Positions 9,341 through 19,141 of a stretch of 64,000 bases of DNA are shown here, piece after piece. The stretch covers positions 62,001 through 126,000 of the forward strand of contig JANQRX010000004.1 in the NCBI GenBank assembly GCA_028284325.1, read 5' to 3'. The notes under the pieces were generated by a model that ran no database searches, was not told the origin of the DNA, and worked only from the letters and a program-made list of their open reading frames with translations. The position numbers and the translations under genes are program-made. This DNA is from Bauldia sp. (GTDB taxonomy: Bacteria > Pseudomonadota > Alphaproteobacteria > Rhizobiales > Kaistiaceae). Each line of letters starts with the position of its first letter. Positions within the stretch are counted from its first letter, which is position 1.

Positions 9341-10474
9341 ATGCCCCTGTCCGTCCATCACGGTTCGCGCCGCTCCGCCCCGGCATGGGCGGGAATTGCG
9401 CTGGCCGGCGCGGTCTCGCTGGCCGCGACAGGGGCCGGCGCCGATATCGCGGTCGGCGTCGCCGGGCCGATGTCGGGATCGCTGGAGCCGCTGGGACGGC
9501 AGATGCTGCTGGGCGCCGAGGCCGCGGTGCGCGACCTCAACGCCGCCGGTGGCGTTCTCGGCGAGACCGTGGTCTTGGAATCCGGCGACGACGGCTGCGA
9601 CGAGCGCAAGGCCGACGCGCTGGCCAACCAGATGGCCGGCCGCGGCATCGTGTTCATGGCCGGGCATCTATGCTCGCTGCCGTCGATTGCCGCCGCGCGC
9701 GTCTACGCCGAACAGGGCATCGTCCAGATCTCGCCGGGGGCCACCCTGCCCCGCTTCACCGATCATCGCCCCGGCCCGGGCACGTTCCGCCTTGCGCCGC
9801 GCGAAGACCTCCAGGGCGTGGTCTCCGGGCGGTTTCTCGCCGACGCCTATCCCGACCGCAACGTCGCCATTCTCCACGACGGCACCACCCACGGCCGGCA
9901 GCTCGCCAATGCCACGCAGGCGGCCATGCAGGCCGCGGGCAAGTTCGAAACCCTCTCGGAAACCTTCGTCGAAGGCGAGCGCGATTTCGCAGCACTTGTC
10001 GACATGCTGCAGCGGACGGCGATCGGCGTCGTCTATTTCGGCGGGCGCGATGTCGACGCCGGCCTCCTGATCAACGCCATGCGCGAGGCCGGCCTTGCGG
10101 CCGATCTTGTCGGCAGCGACAGCCTGGCGAGCGACCGCTTTCGCTCCATCGCCGAAGGCGCCGGCGACGGCGTCTATCTCACCTACCCGCCGGACCCGAC
10201 TGCGCACGCGGCGGCGGCCGACCTGGTCCAGCGGTTCCGCGACGCTGGCGTCGAACCGGAAGGCTACGTCCTGCCCACCTACGCGGCCGTTCAGGCCTGG
10301 GCCCAGGCGGTGACGACCGCAGGCACCACCGACCACGACGCCGTCGCCGGCACCCTGGCCGGCGGCACCTTCGCGACGGTGCTCGGCCGCGTCCGCTTCG
10401 ACCAGCGCGGCGACGCCGACATCGACGGCTATGCCATCCATCGCTGGAGCGGCGGCACGATCGTGCAACCCTAG
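9341..10474 (+). CDS. ABC transporter substrate-binding protein (LivJ/Leu-Ile-Val type)
   Basis: A 377-aa exported protein with a signal peptide (residues 1-about 34, ending GAGA before DIAVG). The mature part is a type I periplasmic binding fold: VGVAGPMSGSLEPLGRQM at the N terminus, a disulfide-candidate pair of Cys in DDGCDER and HLCSLPS, and the hinge region near VAILHDGTTHG. Family members bind branched-chain amino acids, amides or related ligands. No permease or ATPase genes are adjacent, so its transporter partner is elsewhere or it has a sensing role. The frame opens at 9257 inside the MFS gene; ATG 9341 is chosen because it starts the signal peptide after the MFS stop. Confidence 0.85.
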   Translation: MPLSVHHGSRRSAPAWAGIALAGAVSLAATGAGADIAVGVAGPMSGSLEPLGRQMLLGAEAAVRDLNAAGGVLGETVVLESGDDGCDERKADALANQMAGRGIVFMAGHLCSLPSIAAARVYAEQGIVQISPGATLPRFTDHRPGPGTFRLAPREDLQGVVSGRFLADAYPDRNVAILHDGTTHGRQLANATQAAMQAAGKFETLSETFVEGERDFAALVDMLQRTAIGVVYFGGRDVDAGLLINAMREAGLAADLVGSDSLASDRFRSIAEGAGDGVYLTYPPDPTAHAAAADLVQRFRDAGVEPEGYVLPTYAAVQAWAQAVTTAGTTDHDAVAGTLAGGTFATVLGRVRFDQRGDADIDGYAIHRWSGGTIVQP

Positions 10475-10558
10475 AGCGGTTCAGCCTTACGCGCCCGTTT
10501 GCACCCGTATCGGCGGCATGGTACCCGCGAGCCGGCGAACGCGGACGGAGCGGTTCTC

Positions 10559-11272
10559 ATGCGGATGATGACGGCACTGACGCTTGTGCTTGGCTGGCTG
10601 GGCGCGACGACGGCGTTCGCCGGCGATTTCGCGGAGCGCGCGATCCTCGGCTTCTCCCCTAACGGTGCCTACTTCGCCTTCGAGGAGTTCGGCATCCAGG
10701 ACGGCTCAGGCTTCCCGTACGCCAACATCTTCGTCATCGAGACCGCGACCGATAGCTGGGTCGCCGGCAGTCCGATCCGGGTACGCTTCGAGAACGATGC
10801 GGCGACCGTCGCGGCCGCCCGGGCGCAGGCGGCAACACAGGCCGCGCCGCTCCTGTCGTCGCTGGCGATCGGCACCGCCGGGCGTGTGCTCGCGTCCAAT
10901 CCGCCGACCGAAACCTCGGCCAACCCGCTGGCGGTGGATTTCGTCCTCTATGGCGAGGCGCCGTCGGCCAGCCCGGTCTACAGCCTGGCGCTTGAGGAAC
11001 TGCCGCTGCCCGCCGCCGACTGCCCGGACATGGGCGTCCCCTTCATGGGCTTCCGCCTGACGCTGGCAGCCAGTCCCGGCGGCGTCGCGGTGCTCAACCA
11101 CGACACGCGCATCCCCGGTTCCCGCCGCTGCCCGCTGGGCTACGGGATTTCCGACGTCGTCACCTACCGGCCGCCGGCCGGCGATCCGGTTGCGATCGTC
11201 CTGATCAGCATCTTCTCCGTCGGCTTCGAAGGCCCCGATCGGCGCTTCCTCGCCGTCGCCACCCGGCTCTAG
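10559..11272 (+). CDS. DUF2259 domain secreted protein
   Basis: A 237-aa protein with a signal peptide (TALTLVLGWLGATTAFA before GDFAER). The mature protein follows the DUF2259 pattern: ILGFSPNGAYFAFEEFGIQDG directly after the cleavage site, then SYxNIFVIE-like strands and a conserved C-terminal part containing Cys pairs (ADCPDMG and SRRCPLGYG). DUF2259 proteins are predicted to be periplasmic; their function is not known. The start ATG 10559 is preferred over 10499 because it directly precedes the hydrophobic export signal. It sits between the solute-binding protein gene and purB, all on the plus strand. Confidence 0.82.
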   Translation: MRMMTALTLVLGWLGATTAFAGDFAERAILGFSPNGAYFAFEEFGIQDGSGFPYANIFVIETATDSWVAGSPIRVRFENDAATVAAARAQAATQAAPLLSSLAIGTAGRVLASNPPTETSANPLAVDFVLYGEAPSASPVYSLALEELPLPAADCPDMGVPFMGFRLTLAASPGGVAVLNHDTRIPGSRRCPLGYGISDVVTYRPPAGDPVAIVLISIFSVGFEGPDRRFLAVATRL

Positions 11273-11313
11273 GGCGCGATCAACGCCACCACACAGATGA
11301 GGCCCCGACCCGC

Positions 11314-12618
11314 ATGATCCCGCGCTACGCGCGTCCCGAGATGACGGCGATCTGGTCGCCGGAGACCAGGTTCCGCATCTGGTTCGAGATCGAGGCCCAC
11401 GCCCTCGACGCCATGGCCGATCTCGGCGTGGTCCCGCGCGAGGCGGCCGACAAGGTCCGCCGCGCCGGCGACGCCGCCACCTTCGACATCGACCGGATCG
11501 ACGAGATCGAACGCGAGACCCGCCACGACGTCATCGCTTTCCTGACCCATCTCGCCGAAATCGCCGGTCCCGAAGCGCGGTTCGTGCATCAGGGCCTAAC
11601 CTCGTCGGACATCCTCGATACCTGCCTCGCGGTCCAACTGGTCCGCGCCAGCGACCTCCTGCTCGCCGATCTCACCGATCTCCTGGCGGCGCTGAAGCGC
11701 CGCGCCTACGAGCACAAAGACACGGTATGCGTCGGCCGCAGCCACGGCATCCACGCCGAACCGACGACGTTCGGCCTGAGGCTCGCCTCGGCCCATGCCG
11801 AGTTCGACCGTGCCCGCCAACGCCTGCAAGCGGCCCGTGCCGAGATCGCGACCGCGGCCCTCTCCGGCGCCGTCGGCACCTTCGCGAATGTCGAACCCGC
11901 GGTGGAGCGCCACGTCGCCGAGAAACTCGGCCTCGCCCCGGAACCGGTCTCCACCCAGGTGATCCCGCGCGACCGCCACGCCATGTTCTTCGCGACGCTG
12001 GGGGTCATCGCCTCGTCGGTCGAGCGTGTCGCCACCGAGATCCGTCACCTACAGCGGACCGAGGTGCGCGAGGTCGAGGAGTACTTCTCGCCGGGCCAGA
12101 AGGGCTCGTCGGCGATGCCGCACAAGCGCAATCCGGTGCTGTCGGAGAACCTCACCGGGCTCGCCCGCATCGTGCGGTCCACCGTCGCGCCGGCCATGGA
12201 GAACGTCGCGCTGTGGCACGAACGCGACATCTCCCACTCCTCGGTCGAGCGGATGATCGCCCCGGATGCCACGGTCACGCTCGACTTCGCACTCGCCCGG
12301 CTGACCGGTGTGATCGACAAGCTGATCGTCTACCCGGACGCGATGCGCGCCAATCTCGACCGCCTCGGCGGTCTCATCCACTCGCAGCAGGTGCTCTTGG
12401 CGCTGACCCAGGCCGGCATGGAACGTGAAGCCGCCTACGCCCTCGTCCAGCGCCACGCCATGCGCGCCTGGGAGGAGAACAAGAACTTCAAGTCCCTGCT
12501 CGGCAACGATTACGAGGTGACCGAGGTTCTCGACCGCGGGGCGCTCGCCGAACTGTTCGACCTCGACCACCATTTACGGCATGTCGACACGATCTTCGCA
12601 CGGGTCTTCGACGGCTGA
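11314..12618 (+). CDS. purB: Adenylosuccinate lyase
   Basis: A 434-aa enzyme of the fumarase/aspartase superfamily. It cleaves SAICAR in purine synthesis and adenylosuccinate in AMP formation, releasing fumarate. The N terminus MIPRYARPEM, the HQGLTSSDILDT segment, the catalytic-histidine region GRSHGIHAEPTTFG and the superfamily signature GSSAMPHKRNP near residue 265-275 are all present. Length is normal for the bacterial enzyme. It is convergent with the aldolase gene, whose stop follows immediately, and is separated from purC by two minus-strand genes, an arrangement common in alphaproteobacteria. Confidence 0.97.
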   Translation: MIPRYARPEMTAIWSPETRFRIWFEIEAHALDAMADLGVVPREAADKVRRAGDAATFDIDRIDEIERETRHDVIAFLTHLAEIAGPEARFVHQGLTSSDILDTCLAVQLVRASDLLLADLTDLLAALKRRAYEHKDTVCVGRSHGIHAEPTTFGLRLASAHAEFDRARQRLQAARAEIATAALSGAVGTFANVEPAVERHVAEKLGLAPEPVSTQVIPRDRHAMFFATLGVIASSVERVATEIRHLQRTEVREVEEYFSPGQKGSSAMPHKRNPVLSENLTGLARIVRSTVAPAMENVALWHERDISHSSVERMIAPDATVTLDFALARLTGVIDKLIVYPDAMRANLDRLGGLIHSQQVLLALTQAGMEREAAYALVQRHAMRAWEENKNFKSLLGNDYEVTEVLDRGALAELFDLDHHLRHVDTIFARVFDG

Positions 12619-13383
12619 TCAGCCGACCTCGCCAATCATCGCTTTGATGCCGCTGGCCAGATAGAGCTGATCGTTCCCGAGCGCGACCAGGCGAAAACCC
12701 ATCGCTCGCATGTCCGCGGCCCGCTGCGGGGTCATCGCAAAACCGGACGCCAGTTTCCCGGCCCTGGTCGCCCGCGCGCAGATGTCCTCGAACACCGGGT
12801 CGAGCGCCGGATCGACCGGGTTGATGGTCCGCCCGTCGGACAGCGAGACCGACAGGTCGGACGGGCCGGCGAAGACGCCGTCGATCCCGTCGACCTCGAG
12901 GATGGCGTCGAGATTGGCGATCGCCTCCGCGGTTTCGATCATCGCGAGCGCCAACGTGTCATCGTTGGCGTTGGCCAGTTGGGCCGCCGGATCGTTGCCG
13001 TTGAGCGTCATGGCGCGCAGCGGCCCCCAACTCCGCTGGCCAAGCGGCGGATATTTGGTGGCCGCCACCAGCCGTCGCGCGTCCTCGGGCGTGTTGATCA
13101 TGGGGGCGATGATGGCCTCCGCGCCCATGTCGAGGGCGTGGCTGGCGAAGGCGAAGTCCTCGACCGGAACGCGAACGATGGCCGGCTTGCCGGCAAAGGC
13201 GACGGCCGTGATGCCGCGCATGACGGCGTCGGGGGTGACGAGCGCGTGCTGCCCTTCCAGGCAGACGCAATCGAACCCTGCCCGGGCGACGAGTTCCGCG
13301 ACCAGCGGCTCAGGGAGCCCGACCCAGCCGACCAGCAGCGAGTCGCCTGCGCGCAACCGGGCCGCGAGCGACGCACCCGACAC
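12619..13383 (-). CDS. HpcH/HpaI family aldolase
   Basis: A 254-aa class II aldolase/citrate lyase-like TIM barrel. Family signatures are the opening AARLRAGDSLLVGWVGLPEP, the CVCLEGQHALVTP segment, AIIAPMINTPEDAR near residue 90, MIETAEAIANLDAIL with a metal-binding Glu, and VFAGPSDLSVSLS with a metal-binding Asp. Members cleave 2-keto-hydroxy acids to pyruvate and an aldehyde; the physiological substrate is not evident. The gene abuts purB tail to tail and starts 5 nt after the stop of the zeta inhibitor gene, so the two minus-strand genes are probably co-transcribed. Confidence 0.9.
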   Translation of the reverse strand: MSGASLAARLRAGDSLLVGWVGLPEPLVAELVARAGFDCVCLEGQHALVTPDAVMRGITAVAFAGKPAIVRVPVEDFAFASHALDMGAEAIIAPMINTPEDARRLVAATKYPPLGQRSWGPLRAMTLNGNDPAAQLANANDDTLALAMIETAEAIANLDAILEVDGIDGVFAGPSDLSVSLSDGRTINPVDPALDPVFEDICARATRAGKLASGFAMTPQRAADMRAMGFRLVALGNDQLYLASGIKAMIGEVG

Positions 13384-13388
13384 GGCGA

Positions 13389-13712
13389 CTAGCGCTCGTT
13401 TTCGATCTGCTCGACCGCCTTAGCCATCAACTCGTCCATGGTGCGGCGGATCTGGTGGTCCGACTGATCGACGCTCGCGGCGTCGAAATCGGCGCGAACC
13501 TTGCGGAACACGTCCTCTTCGCCGACCTCCTCGAAGTCGGCGGCGACGACCGTCTTGGCATAGGCCTCGACCTCGTCGCCGGTCTTGCCGAGGAGCCCCG
13601 CTGCCCATTCGCCGAGGAGCCGGTTGCGCCGTGCCTCGGCCTTGAAGCGCAACTCCTCGTCGTGCGCGAATTTGGACTCGAATGCGTCTTTCCGCTTGTC
13701 GAACGTGGTCAT
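13389..13712 (-). CDS. DUF1476 protein, ATP synthase zeta inhibitor subunit
   Basis: A 107-aa helical protein of the DUF1476 family, known in Paracoccus and other alphaproteobacteria as the zeta subunit that inhibits F1-ATPase. The N-terminal MTTFDKRKDAFESKFAHDEE is the inhibitory segment and is well conserved; RRNRLLGEWAAGLLG follows. ATG 13712 is chosen because it begins this conserved N terminus, although the frame stays open to 13790. The gene is divergent from purC with 249 bp between them, and its position next to the pur genes is conserved in alphaproteobacteria. Confidence 0.92.
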   Translation of the reverse strand: MTTFDKRKDAFESKFAHDEELRFKAEARRNRLLGEWAAGLLGKTGDEVEAYAKTVVAADFEEVGEEDVFRKVRADFDAASVDQSDHQIRRTMDELMAKAVEQIENER

Positions 13713-13961
13713 CGCAGGCCGCAATCCTTCTGGCGAGATAGGGTGCTTTCGGCCTGAATATCCGCTGGCCGGACCGAATTCAATGACCATTCAGCGGGCG
13801 GCCTGCGGCTCATTGTACTGTGGCCGGTGATCGCCTATTGTCCGCCGCGCGTCGCCCCGCCCGGTCAGGGTTTCATGGAGCGCGCGACGCGCGAAAAAGG
13901 GCCGTCCCGGGCGATGGTCCGCCCCAGGCCAGATCGTTAGCCTAATCGTCAGGATGACCCC

Positions 13962-14726
13962 ATGAAGCGGCGGCGGCGCGTTTACGAAGGCAAGGCGAAG
14001 ATTCTGTTCGAGGGACCGGAACCGGGCACGCTGGTCCAGTTCTTCAAGGACGACGCCACCGCCTTCAACAAGCGCAAGCAGGACGTGATCGACGGCAAGG
14101 GGGTCCTGAACAACAGGATTTCCGAGCACATCTTCCTGAACCTCAACCGCATGGGCATCCCCACGCATTTCATCCGCCGCCTCAACATGCGCGAGCAGCT
14201 TGTTCGCGAGGTCGAGATCATTCCGCTGGAGGTCGTCGTCCGCAACATTGCGGCCGGCTCGCTGAGCAAGCGGCTGGGCATCGAGGAAGGCACCGTCCTG
14301 CCCCGCTCGATCATCGAGTTCCACTACAAGAAGGACGAACTCGACGATCCGCTGGTCTCCGAGGAGCACGTCACGGCCTTCGGCTGGGCCAATCCCCAGG
14401 AGATCGACGACATCATGGCGCTCGCGATCCGAGTCAACGACTTCCTGTCCGGCCTGTTCATGGGCGTCGGCATCCAGCTCGTCGACTTCAAGATCGAATG
14501 CGGCCGGCTGTGGGAAGGCGATCTGATGCGCATCGTCGTCGCCGACGAGATCTCGCCCGACAGTTGCCGGCTGTGGGACAGCACCAGCAAGGACAAGATG
14601 GACAAGGACCGTTTCCGCCAGGACATGGGCGGCCTGCTGGAAGCCTATCAGGAGGTGGCGCGGCGCCTCGGCATCCTGGTCGATCAGGAGCGGCCCCGCG
14701 GTACCGGACCGGTCCTCGTCAAATAG
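13962..14726 (+). CDS. purC: Phosphoribosylaminoimidazole-succinocarboxamide synthase
   Basis: A 254-aa SAICAR synthetase that couples CAIR and aspartate with ATP. The [11 protein letters not shown] opening (residues 8-18), [28 protein letters not shown], and the signature LVDFKIECG plus [12 protein letters not shown] are all present. It is the first gene of the purC-purS-purQ-lipoprotein-purL series. The upstream 249 bp shared with the zeta inhibitor gene must hold both promoters, but I could not pick out a convincing one. Length is usual for the bacterial enzyme. Confidence 0.97.
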   Translation: MKRRRRVYEGKAKILFEGPEPGTLVQFFKDDATAFNKRKQDVIDGKGVLNNRISEHIFLNLNRMGIPTHFIRRLNMREQLVREVEIIPLEVVVRNIAAGSLSKRLGIEEGTVLPRSIIEFHYKKDELDDPLVSEEHVTAFGWANPQEIDDIMALAIRVNDFLSGLFMGVGIQLVDFKIECGRLWEGDLMRIVVADEISPDSCRLWDSTSKDKMDKDRFRQDMGGLLEAYQEVARRLGILVDQERPRGTGPVLVK

Positions 14727-14775
14727 CGGCCGAATCGGCTATGGCCGCGACGGCAATCCGCCGGAGGCGATCACC

Positions 14776-15015
14776 TTGAAAGCGCGCGTCACCGTCACGC
14801 TCAAGAACGGCGTCCTCGACCCCCAGGGCAAGGCCATCGCGGGCGCGCTGGCCGGCCTCGGCCATGACGGCGTGACCGACATCCGCCAAGGCAAGGTCTT
14901 CGACATCGACCTTGCCGAGACCGACGAAGCCACGGCCCGCGCCCGGCTGGAAGCCATGTGCGAGGCGCTGCTCGCCAACACGGTCGTCGAGGATTACCGG
15001 ATTGACCTTGGCTAG
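14776..15015 (+). CDS. purS: Phosphoribosylformylglycinamidine synthase, PurS subunit
   Basis: A 79-aa small subunit of the three-part FGAM synthase, bridging PurL and PurQ. The sequence KARVTVTLKNGVLDPQGKAI and the DIRQGKVFDIDL strand are typical. The start is TTG at 14776, supported by GGAGG at 14763-14767 with 8-nt spacing; no ATG gives the conserved N terminus. Together with separate PurQ and small PurL genes downstream it shows that the organism uses the PurSQL complex, not the large single-chain enzyme. Confidence 0.93.
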   Translation: MKARVTVTLKNGVLDPQGKAIAGALAGLGHDGVTDIRQGKVFDIDLAETDEATARARLEAMCEALLANTVVEDYRIDLG

Positions 15016-15039
15016 GGCGTTGGCGGAAGGCGCACGCGC

Positions 15040-15714
15040 ATGAAGGCCGCCGTGGTCGTCTTCCCCGGTTCCAACCGCGACCGCGACATGATGCGCGCGA
15101 TCGAGATCGTCACCGGCCATGCGCCGGTCGCCGTCTGGCACGGCGACACCGATCTCCCGCCGGTCGATCTGGTCACGCTTCCCGGTGGCTTCACCTATGG
15201 CGACTATCTGCGCGCCGGCGCCATCGCCGCACGTGCGCCGATCATGACGGCGGTGGCCGAGCGCGCCGCCGCCGGCGTCCCGGTGCTGGGCGTCTGCAAC
15301 GGCTTCCAGATTCTCTGCGAGGCCGGGCTGCTGCCGGGCATCCTGATGCGCAACGCCGACCTGCATTTCATCTGCAAGCCCGTCCGGCTGAAGGTCGAGA
15401 CCGCCGACAGCGTCTTCACCAACGCCTTTGCCGCGGGCGACGTCATCGACTGCCCGGTGGCGCATGGCGAGGGCAATTACCGCTGCGGCGAGGCGACCCT
15501 GCGCGAGCTCGTCGGCGAGGACCGGATCGCGTTCCGTTATGTCGATGACCTCAACGGCTCGGTCGACCGGATTGCCGGCATCCTGAACGACCGACGCAAC
15601 GTCCTCGGCATGATGCCGCACCCGGAGAACCTGGTGGAGCCGATCCATGGCGGCCTCAGCGGCCGCGGTGTGTTCGAGAGCCTGGTCGACGCCGCGCTGG
15701 AGGTCACCGCATGA
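15040..15714 (+). CDS. purQ: Phosphoribosylformylglycinamidine synthase, PurQ glutaminase subunit
   Basis: A 224-aa class I glutamine amidotransferase that supplies ammonia to PurL. The nucleophile is in GVCNGFQIL (Cys near residue 87), the oxyanion motif is [17 protein letters not shown], and the His-Glu pair lies in [11 protein letters not shown] near residue 196. It starts 24 nt after purS. Its stop overlaps the ATG of a small lipoprotein gene (ATGA), which is an unusual insertion before purL. Confidence 0.96.
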   Translation: MKAAVVVFPGSNRDRDMMRAIEIVTGHAPVAVWHGDTDLPPVDLVTLPGGFTYGDYLRAGAIAARAPIMTAVAERAAAGVPVLGVCNGFQILCEAGLLPGILMRNADLHFICKPVRLKVETADSVFTNAFAAGDVIDCPVAHGEGNYRCGEATLRELVGEDRIAFRYVDDLNGSVDRIAGILNDRRNVLGMMPHPENLVEPIHGGLSGRGVFESLVDAALEVTA

Positions 15715-16091
15715 CGGTCCGGGCCGCACTCGTCCTCGCGACCGTCGCGCTGGCGGGATGTCAGTCGATCGGCGGCGGTAACGCTCCGTTCGACGCCGGC
15801 GAGGCGCGCGTACTGGCCGCCGGCCTGTCCGACGCCATGGGCCGCTGCTGGTTCGCCGAGACCGAAACGGCGTTCGCCGGCTACGTCTACACGCCCGAGC
15901 ATGTCGGCGGTAAGCCGCGCATCCTGGTGGTGTCGAAGGACGATCCCGGTGGCCGGCCGGCGCTGGTCGTCGAACCGCGCAACCGCCACAGCGTCGACAT
16001 CTACGGACCGCTGGCCCAGTCGACGCTGGGACCGCGCATCTCCGCCGACATCGCCCGTTGGCGCAGCGGCGGCACCGGCTGCGGCACGTGA
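15711..16091 (+). CDS. Small predicted lipoprotein embedded in the pur operon
   Basis: A 126-aa protein with a lipoprotein signal: a hydrophobic stretch ending in the lipobox LAGC (Cys16), so it is likely anchored to a membrane facing the periplasm. The rest contains [20 protein letters not shown] and a C-terminal Cys near residue 124. I recognise no characterised family. The gene is locked between purQ and purL by 4-nt overlaps at both ends (ATGA and GTGA), so it must be co-expressed with them. There is no obvious link between an exported lipoprotein and purine synthesis; the overlaps may reflect only shared transcription. Confidence 0.8.
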   Translation: MTVRAALVLATVALAGCQSIGGGNAPFDAGEARVLAAGLSDAMGRCWFAETETAFAGYVYTPEHVGGKPRILVVSKDDPGGRPALVVEPRNRHSVDIYGPLAQSTLGPRISADIARWRSGGTGCGT

Positions 16092-18295
16092 ACGCCGCCA
16101 CGCCGATCACCCCCGACCTCGTCGCCGGCCACGGGCTGACGGCGGGCGAGTACCAGCACGCCGTCGAACTCACCGGCCGTACGCCGACACTGACGGAGCT
16201 CGGCATCTTCTCGGCGATGTGGAACGAGCACTGTTCGTACAAGTCGTCGAAGAAATGGCTCCGCACCCTGCCCACCACCGGCCCCCGGGTGATCCAGGGA
16301 CCGGGCGAGAATGCCGGCGTCGTCGACATCGGCGACGGCCAGGTGGTGATCTTCAAGATGGAGAGCCACAACCACCCGTCCTTCATCGAGCCCTATCAGG
16401 GTGCTGCGACCGGGGTCGGCGGCATCCTCCGCGACGTCTTCACCATGGGCGCGCGGCCGATCGCGGCGCTGAACGCGCTCCGCTTCGGCGCGCCGGACCA
16501 CCCCAAGACCCGCCACTTGGTGGCCGGCGTTGTGGCCGGCATCGGCGGCTACGGCAACGCCTTCGGCGTGCCCACCATCGGTGGCGAGGTGAACTTCGAC
16601 CCCGGCTACAACGGCAACAACCTGGTCAACGCCTTCGCCGCGGGGATCGCGTCGGCCGACGCGGTGTTCTACTCCGCCGCCGCCGGCGTCGGCATGCCGG
16701 TCGTCTATCTCGGCTCCAAGACCGGCCGCGACGGCATCCACGGCGCCTCGATGGCCTCGGCCGAATTCGACGACGCCTCCCACGAGAAGCGCCCGACCGT
16801 GCAGGTCGGCGATCCGTTCGCCGAGAAGCTCCTGCTGGAGGCCTGCCTCGAACTTATGGCCACCGGCGCCGTTATCGCCATCCAGGACATGGGTGCGGCC
16901 GGCCTCACCTGTTCGGCGGTGGAGATGGGGGCCAAGGGCGGGCTCGGCATCGAGCTCGACCTCGACGCGGTGCCGTGTCGCGAGGACGGCATGAGCGCCT
17001 ACGAGATGATGCTGTCGGAGAGCCAGGAGCGGATGCTCATGGTGCTGCACCCCGACAAGCAGGCCGAGGCCGAGGCGGTGTTCGCCAAATGGGGGCTCGA
17101 TTTCGCCGTGGTCGGCCGCACCACCGACGATCTGCGGTTCCGTGTCCGTCACCGCGGGCGGGTCGAGGCCGACCTTCCGATCCACGAACTGGGCGACGAC
17201 GCGCCGGAGTACAGCCGCCCCTTCCTCCTGACCCAGCCGCCGGAACCGCTCGCCGCCGACGCCGTCCCGGCCTCCGACGATCCGGCCGCCGATCTCTTGG
17301 CGCTGGTCGGCTCGCCGGATCTCGCCTCGCGCCGCTGGGTGTACGAGCAGTACGACCATCTGATCCAGGGCAACACCGTCCAGACCCCCGGGGGTGATGC
17401 CGCGGTGGTGCGCGTCCGCGGGCAGAAGGGGCTCGCTTTCTCGGTCGACGTCACGCCGCGCTACTGCACCGCCGATCCTTTCGAGGGCGGCAAGCAGGCG
17501 GTGGCGGAGTGCTGGCGCAACCTGACGGCGGTCGGAGCGCAACCGCTCGCCGTCACCGACAACCTCAACTTCGGCAATCCCGAGCGCCCGGAGATCATGG
17601 GGCAGCTCGTCGGCGCCATCGAGGGCATCAAGGCCGCCTGCACCGCCCTCGATTTCCCGGTCGTGTCGGGCAATGTGTCGCTCTACAACGAGACCAACGG
17701 CGAGGCGATCCCGCCGACGCCCGCCATCGGCGGCGTCGGTCTGGTGGAGGATATCGGCCGGAGCGCCAGCCTGGCGTTCAAGGCCGAGGGCGAGACCATC
17801 CTCCTGTTCGGCGCGCCACCGGCGTGGGGCACCTGCCTCGGACAGTCCATCTGGCTGCGCGATATCGCCGACCGTGCCGATGGCGCACCGCCCCCGGTCG
17901 ACCTCGACCATGAGCGCCGGGTCGGCGACACCGTGCGGCAGGCGATCCGGGAAGGTCTGGTCACCGCGGTTCACGATCTCTCCGACGGCGGTCTCGCGGT
18001 GGCGATCGCCGAGATGGCCATCGCATCCGGGATCGGCGCCACACTCGACCAACCGCCGGGCGATGCACCAACGGCAAGCCTGTTCGGCGAGGATCAGGGG
18101 CGCTATCTCGCCACCGCCCGTGCCGACGATATCGGGGCGCTGAGGGACCTCGCCGAAAAGGACGGTATCGACCTTGTGACCATCGGCACGACCGGCGGCA
18201 GCGCTTTGACCTTGGGCCGGTCGGGACCTATTTCAGTTGCCAAACTCGCCGAAGCGCACGCAAACTGGTTTCCGGCCTATATGGCCGGCGGCTGA
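16088..18295 (+). CDS. purL: Phosphoribosylformylglycinamidine synthase, PurL subunit
   Basis: A 735-aa small-type PurL, the catalytic subunit that converts FGAR to FGAM. Landmarks are the [18 protein letters not shown] region, the [14 protein letters not shown] loop, [20 protein letters not shown], and two AIR synthase-like halves. The frame opens at 16058, but GTG 16088 overlaps the lipoprotein stop (GTGA) and gives the usual N terminus ([16 protein letters not shown]). Length agrees with other PurSQL-type enzymes. bolA follows after 22 nt. Confidence 0.96.
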   Translation: MNAATPITPDLVAGHGLTAGEYQHAVELTGRTPTLTELGIFSAMWNEHCSYKSSKKWLRTLPTTGPRVIQGPGENAGVVDIGDGQVVIFKMESHNHPSFIEPYQGAATGVGGILRDVFTMGARPIAALNALRFGAPDHPKTRHLVAGVVAGIGGYGNAFGVPTIGGEVNFDPGYNGNNLVNAFAAGIASADAVFYSAAAGVGMPVVYLGSKTGRDGIHGASMASAEFDDASHEKRPTVQVGDPFAEKLLLEACLELMATGAVIAIQDMGAAGLTCSAVEMGAKGGLGIELDLDAVPCREDGMSAYEMMLSESQERMLMVLHPDKQAEAEAVFAKWGLDFAVVGRTTDDLRFRVRHRGRVEADLPIHELGDDAPEYSRPFLLTQPPEPLAADAVPASDDPAADLLALVGSPDLASRRWVYEQYDHLIQGNTVQTPGGDAAVVRVRGQKGLAFSVDVTPRYCTADPFEGGKQAVAECWRNLTAVGAQPLAVTDNLNFGNPERPEIMGQLVGAIEGIKAACTALDFPVVSGNVSLYNETNGEAIPPTPAIGGVGLVEDIGRSASLAFKAEGETILLFGAPPAWGTCLGQSIWLRDIADRADGAPPPVDLDHERRVGDTVRQAIREGLVTAVHDLSDGGLAVAIAEMAIASGIGATLDQPPGDAPTASLFGEDQGRYLATARADDIGALRDLAEKDGIDLVTIGTTGGSALTLGRSGPISVAKLAEAHANWFPAYMAGG

Positions 18296-18317
18296 GGCGA
18301 TCCGAGGAGGCAATCTG

Positions 18318-18551
18318 ATGGTCATGACAGCGGGCGATATCGAGGCGCTCATCAAGGCGGCCCTGCCCGACGCGCGCATCGTGATCCGCGATCTGGCCGG
18401 CGACGGCGATCACTACGCCGCCGAGGTGGTGTCGGAGACCTTCCGCGGTAAGACCCGCGTCGAGCAGCACAAGATCGTCTACGAGGCGTTGCAGGGAAAG
18501 ATGGGCGGCGCGCTCCACGCACTGGCCCTGCAGACCAGCGCCCCGGACTGA
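18318..18551 (+). CDS. BolA family protein
   Basis: A 77-aa BolA-like protein. The fold-defining segments are DIEALIKAALPDARIVIRDL, DGDHYAAEVVSETFRGK with the conserved His, and RVEQHKIVYEALQGKMGGALHAL. BolA proteins bind CGFS monothiol glutaredoxins and help deliver or sense [2Fe-2S] clusters. A CGFS glutaredoxin gene (grxD) lies two genes downstream, so the pair is probably functional together. ATG 18318 is preceded by GAGGAGG; the frame extends upstream into purL, but that part is not BolA-like. ATG 18324 is a possible alternative. Confidence 0.92.
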   Translation: MVMTAGDIEALIKAALPDARIVIRDLAGDGDHYAAEVVSETFRGKTRVEQHKIVYEALQGKMGGALHALALQTSAPD

Positions 18552-18563
18552 CCGGCCCCGCGC

Positions 18564-19034
18564 GTGCTCAGCGGCCCGAACGAGACCGGCATCCTGCTGC
18601 CGCCACCGCTGATCGTGCTGGCCGCCCTTGTGGCGGCCTGGGGTCTGGAAAGCTTCGCACCGACATCGATCGGGCTCCCGACGGCGGTCGGCCGGCCGCT
18701 GGGCGGTCTGGTGATCCTGGCAACGGTGGCGTTCGTCGTCTGGCTGTTTCTCGACTTCCGCCGCGCCGGTCGCGATTACGATTACCGCAAGGCGCCGACC
18801 GGGCTGGTCACCGACGGCCCGTTCGCCTTTTCGCGTAACCCCGGCTACGTCGCCATGATCGTGTCGTGCTTCGGTTTCGGCTTGTTTTTCAACAGTCTAT
18901 GGGCCTTTGTTGCGGCGCTGCCAGCGGCCATCGCGCTCGACCTTCTGGTGGTCCGACGCGAAGAGGACCTGCTGCGCGAGCGCTTCGGCGACATCTACGC
19001 GCGCTACGAATCCAGGGTGCGGCGCTGGTTCTGA
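18564..19034 (+). CDS. Membrane methyltransferase of the isoprenylcysteine/phospholipid methyltransferase group
   Basis: A 156-aa integral membrane protein with about four hydrophobic helices. The C-terminal half carries the cofactor-binding signatures of ICMT/PEMT-like methyltransferases: TDGPFAFSRNPGYVAM near residues 82-97 and EEDLLRERFGDIYARYESRV close to the end. Members methylate isoprenylcysteine, phospholipids or other membrane substrates with S-adenosylmethionine; the bacterial substrate here is unknown. The start is GTG 18564, 12 nt after bolA. The gene sits between bolA and grxD but I see no functional link. Confidence 0.82.
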   Translation: MLSGPNETGILLPPPLIVLAALVAAWGLESFAPTSIGLPTAVGRPLGGLVILATVAFVVWLFLDFRRAGRDYDYRKAPTGLVTDGPFAFSRNPGYVAMIVSCFGFGLFFNSLWAFVAALPAAIALDLLVVRREEDLLRERFGDIYARYESRVRRWF

Positions 19035-19070
19035 CGGAGGTTCCGGTGGCACGAGATGTGACCGCGGTCA

Positions 19071-19099
19071 TTGAACGCGACAGCAGCGGTGCCTATTCT
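19071..19099 (+). promoter_or_regulatory. Candidate sigma-70 promoter of grxD
   Basis: TTGAAC at 19071-19076 and TATTCT at 19094-19099 are separated by exactly 17 nt and lie 43 nt upstream of the grxD start. Each box matches four of six consensus positions. The site falls between the methyltransferase and grxD, so grxD may have its own promoter in addition to read-through. Confidence 0.45.
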
Positions 19100-19141
19100 C
19101 TGCACTAATCGTAACCGACGGAAAGTCGAACGGAGCACCGT

